Source: Mesaphorura yosii (lineage: Eukaryota > Arthropoda > Collembola > Poduromorpha > Tullbergiidae). Taken from it: DNA of 64,000 nt. Under the pieces are notes generated by a model. That model saw nothing but the letters and a program-made list of their open reading frames with translations. It searched no databases and was not told where the DNA came from. The stretch lies in NCBI GenBank assembly GCA_009869945.1, contig WIXG01000288.1, forward strand, positions 1-64,000, read 5' to 3'. Shown one piece after another: positions 59,901 through 64,000 of the stretch; the first letter of the stretch is position 1; each line of letters begins with the position of its first letter. The position numbers and the translations under genes were made by a program.

Positions 59901-62900
59901 TCTCCGAAGACCGATAAATTAATAAAATGGAAAGCAAAGGGGAAGTCGACGAAAGAAGAAGAGCAACGGTTGTGCGAGGCTGCGGTGTTCAATTTGGTGA
60001 GTTTAAATCAGAACGGCAGTCAGTGCTGCAGATGCTCTTTGGTTAAATTGAGCCGACTGCAATTTTTGCGCACCATAAATAAATGCTGGCTGCCTGTCGA
60101 AATCAAAAATCCCAAAAGCGATAGATATAAATGGAGATGGATTGCTCTCCTGATATTCATTCTTTGATTTCCACTCTGAAAGAAATATTCGTATTCAACT
60201 TTTATTATTGTTGTGGTACTCTGCGGGCTGTGTCTTGCACTCAATAACAATAATGTAAGACCTAACAGCTTTTAGCGTAGTTGCGCAATAGACAATAATG
60301 GTCTGAGAGAGTTACGGCGTATGCCTTTTGATCAAAACCTGAACTGGTGATCAGGGCTTGGAAATCAAACTCCGTCGCCAACGTGATACAGAATGAAAAG
60401 AATCCGGAGGCTTTAATTACTAGTTATTTTACACCTGCAGGCACCAAACTTTCATCTCATTCTCGTCCATCGATTCATGGAGAAATTAGTCTATGGTACT
60501 AAAACTCTTTTGTGTAGTGGCTGCTCGCGCTCGCATCTTGAGTCTCTCAATTAGGAAATCTAAAGCCAAATAAAAGTCCGATTCAGGAAAGAAGAGCTCT
60601 TTGTTCTCTCCAAAGAATTGAAAGATAACAAAGAAAGTGGGAAACTTTTTCGACTCTTTCTGCTTCGCTTAATCCGAAATCTATTCAACAAGCAAATGGT
60701 TTAAGTAAATGAAAGCAAAACCTTTTCACTCCTGATTTCCTCTACTTTTCTCGTTTCATCTCGAAAGATTCAGACCGCGTGGTGCTCTACGCTCTGTTTT
60801 CCCTCGGGGCTGATTCGAGAGTCTTTTTCCTTTTCCTTTCTTTCTCGATTGTACGTAAACACAAATGTTGATTTGATCATTGAGACAGATGCATTTCACT
60901 CCAGTCTTCCGTCGTCTCTTAATTTGCACTGCAAAAGTCAACTCAGTCTAATTTGGGTGTTCAGCGAAGAAAGAAACGCTCCTGGCCTTAATTGGCGAGT
61001 TCAGTAACAAAAGTAGCTGTACATCTGGTTTGCGACTGAGAGAGTGGCTGCCTGACTGTCATACCTTTTGCAATGATATGAAACTATGAGTGCTCACTCT
61101 AATTAATGCAAGAGGCACTAAAAGAGTGTCAAATATCTTTTACAAAGTTCTCGAAAAACATATGTACCATGTACGGCACCCATTCAAGCACTTCATGTAC
61201 TCCACTTTAATCTCTTTACCATCTGCACTCTACCTAGCAACATTTCATTTTTATTACCGACAAAACTGCTATTTAAGAACGATTTACAGTTTTTACTATT
61301 CCAGTCCACAAGCAACGAGAGGACCCATGATCGGGATTATGGCACTCGACGCATTGAAATACTGGAACCAGAAATCCTTATTTAATTTCTAAATAATAAT
61401 TTCGAAAAGGAAGATCAATCTGAAGGGGTTTCATGACTCACATTTGGGCTCGGACATGAATTGGCACAATGCACAGCATAGTACATAAGCAGAAGCAGAA
61501 GCTTAAACCGGGATATGAAGCCATAAGTGCATTATTACTTAAAATAATATTTTTCATAACAGGACGAATTAGGATTGCGTACTGATGCTAAGCCATTAAA
61601 ACAACAAAAGGGTGCATGAGGCAGACACGCCGGCACTTCAAGGGGTTTACTCTCTCTACTCATTACCGGCTTCTGCTTGGGGAGGAATTAATAAAATGAA
61701 ACATTCCGCGCACTGTCAAATCAATCAATGGAAAGTAGTAGTAATGCGAGTCATTCATGGCTAGGCGCAGCGCAGCGGCCAGTGCGCTAGTGCTTCATAT
61801 ACTCGATTTAGAGGGGCACACATCATGAATCAAATAGCGGTGATGATGAGGATGATGATATGATTTATTTCCTGACCACAGATGAGCTTGTAACTTGACT
61901 TGGGTGCTTTGCTGCTGTGAAGGGTGAGCACGATGTAATCTCCCTTCTGCTCCTGCCTGCCGTTCCACACAAAGAGATCCTTATTTCTGTAATTATTAAC
62001 TTAACCCATTTCCACAGTGCTTGGTCTTTTTCACGTTGAGTGCATTACTGGCATTACTACTTTATCAATTTTATGTTGCAATTAAATGGTGCTTTTTACT
62101 ATTATGTGAGATGAAGCCCGTCGGGAATTACTTCGTGTTTCAGAAATATTTTTACTACCAACTTTTATTTCCGATGGATCAGAAAAAATATAATTTAATT
62201 TTATGGCTAATGACTCAGGACCTATTGAGCTGATGAAGTGCGTGGCTCTTCTGTCTAGCCAACTGCCACTTACAACATTATCGAATGGCTGTGGGCGTCG
62301 GCTTGTCAAACCGCCTCGTTATACCATTCATTGCAGTTGCAATGCACTATAAAGACACGTACTATTTAGGGATTTCTGAAGAAACAGCAAGGACTCTTAT
62401 CTCTTATGTGTGAAAATTTGTCGTCATGAAACACAATAATGATTACTATATAAGCTTTATTCAATTTTTTCTAAGAAAACAACTTTACCAGCACTAAGTT
62501 CTTGAAAATGTTCCACATAAAAGACTGTCACGACTTGCAATTTGCTGCTGCTACTTAATTTATGACCTTCACTAAATCAATTAAGCTGGTAAGCCAAACT
62601 CACAAATATCCCGCAGTTAAGTGAAATTGGAACACGAGCCCTTCGCCTCCTGTCAATGTCGCGTGCGCCAACAACTCTGTTGAGAATTCTAGTTCAAGTT
62701 CAAGTACGGTTATGAGATGCAAAGACCGAAAGGATTCAGCCAGCACACGCGATAATTTACTTGTCAAAACTGAGCACATTTATCCCGTCATTTCACTGTT
62801 GATCCATTTTATGTACAGGACCACACACAGCTGAACAAATGGAACGGTGAAATGGAATTGAACTGCGAACTTCAAAATTCTACGCAGAGGGAAAACGGCT

Positions 62901-64000
62901 CACATAAAATTACTCGATCTCAGAGAGCTTCTTACTTTCTTGTTTTCATCCTTTGGGTGTGGCTTTTGCAGGCAGGGCAATAATCTTAACCCCACCAAAT
63001 AAGATGAAGGAGAAAGTTTCGTGGTTGGTGTGTTTCATTTTCCAAGAAAGAAATCATCTGGCCTTTCACCATGTTTCCCCAAATTTGGCAGAGAAAACGA
63101 ATGTTATTCGGGATTGTATTTTGTATTTATTGAAGAAAAAGTCATTCCCTTCTCCGGGAAGATGATAGGAAATCATGGGCTCCTAATTTACCAATTTCGT
63201 TTGATACATAAAACTGAGGTCATTATTCGGAATTGGAAGGTTTGAAGTAGATTGGAATCGGAGAAGAGCAAATAGAAAGGACGTTCGGAAATGTAAGCTC
63301 CTGGGCTTTCCTCTTATCATTACTGCGTAATAGCACGACATTTGTGAATTTCCGGACGTGTATTGGTCGCATCCAATCCGCAGGAGTGAATGGAAGTTTG
63401 AGTAGAGTTTCAGAATATTTACAACTGATTTATTTTCCGTTCAAATTATAGTTGAAATGGTTTGCATACATTCAGCCATGCAGTAGGCAAAATTTGGTTC
63501 CATGTAGCTGCGCCTAGCCAATAGTCTCCTTAAATTTGATTAACTAATGTGACTATCGAGTAAATTATATACGATTATAGTATTATTCCATCTTTAAATT
63601 AGTTTGATTGTTTTGCTCTTACACAATTTCATCTTTTCAATAAACAGCATGTTTTCACTGACAAAACACTTACATGTGATTGGGGCAACTTGAGAACGGA
63701 TGTGCACACAGTTGACATTCTGCCATCATGACAAGCGTCACTTATTTCATTAACGGAAAGAGTCCACAATTGTACGGTACTTCCCTTGCTAATTGTTCTG
63801 TTGCATTTCATTTGGATGAATATTTGATTCGCAGGCAGCTTCACAATTATTCACTTCAAGCAGCAGCAACGTGTCGACTTTTCACTCAAATGACTCAATT
63901 TAGCTGGGCCATGGCGTGGCGGAAGGGGAAAGGACACAAAAGACGATAAGAATGACGCACTTGTTGTTATGGCTATCAGTGCGCCCGCCACACTGAAAAT
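56981..64000. other. Seven kilobases with no recognisable gene
   Basis: I read both strands and found only short open frames, most without an ATG (for example frames opening at 59868 with TTG and 61090 with GTG). None has a domain, signal peptide plus conserved core, or a plausible exon chain. It may be intergenic DNA, a long intron or the regulatory region of a gene beyond the right edge. No tRNA, rRNA or transposon was recognised. Confidence 0.5.

Noticed and set aside
59868..60167. Lys-rich 99-codon frame in the right-hand gene-poor block
   Set aside because: It starts with TTG, has no conserved motif, and its composition reflects A-rich DNA.

Overview
This window is nuclear DNA from an animal, most likely an arthropod. 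It contains eleven intron-rich protein-coding genes that I could reconstruct exon by exon. They use conventional GT-AG introns, mostly about 45-130 nt and a few of 0.4-3.2 kb, ATG starts and AATAAA-type poly(A) signals. Nothing prokaryotic, viral or transposon-like was recognised. The Cdh1 C-terminus and the overall protein repertoire look insect/crustacean-like. The compact introns and a retained brambleberry gene argue against a higher dipteran. A springtail-like or other basal hexapod/crustacean source is a guess only.

Layout, left to right: GrpE-like mitochondrial co-chaperone (+); NELF-A (-); a 4.3 kb non-coding stretch; Cdc25/string phosphatase (+); brambleberry nuclear-fusion protein (+); Raf kinase (-); EDEM1 (+); Brahma/BRG1 SWI/SNF ATPase (-); Fizzy-related/Cdh1 (+); PGAP6/TMEM8 (-); TAF11 (+); a LAT-type SLC7 amino-acid transporter (+) with a 3.2 kb first intron; then about 7.2 kb with no gene I can recognise. 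For ten genes every exon junction was checked: phases are consistent and total lengths divide by three, so no frameshift is needed. In Raf one exon is unresolved, but the rest closes in frame without it.

Orientation alternates (+ - + + - + - + - + +). This gives divergent pairs (NELF-A/Cdc25, Raf/EDEM1, Brahma/Cdh1, PGAP6/TAF11) and convergent pairs (GrpE/NELF-A, brambleberry/Raf, EDEM1/Brahma, Cdh1/PGAP6). The products are housekeeping or growth-control proteins rather than one pathway. They cover transcription (NELF-A, TAF11, Brahma), the cell cycle (Cdc25, Cdh1), signalling (Raf), ER/GPI quality control (EDEM1, PGAP6), mitochondrial import (GrpE), nuclear fusion (brambleberry) and nutrient transport (LAT).

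No new biological system was found. The items worth a second look are gene-structure features: a tandem duplication covering the EDEM1 start region, an in-frame 69-nt exitron-like intron in brambleberry, a GC-AG intron and a long novel tail in the transporter, tandem acceptors in Cdc25 and TAF11, a possible Raf cassette exon, a long N-terminal extension on Cdh1, and an 88-codon open frame directly after the NELF-A stop.
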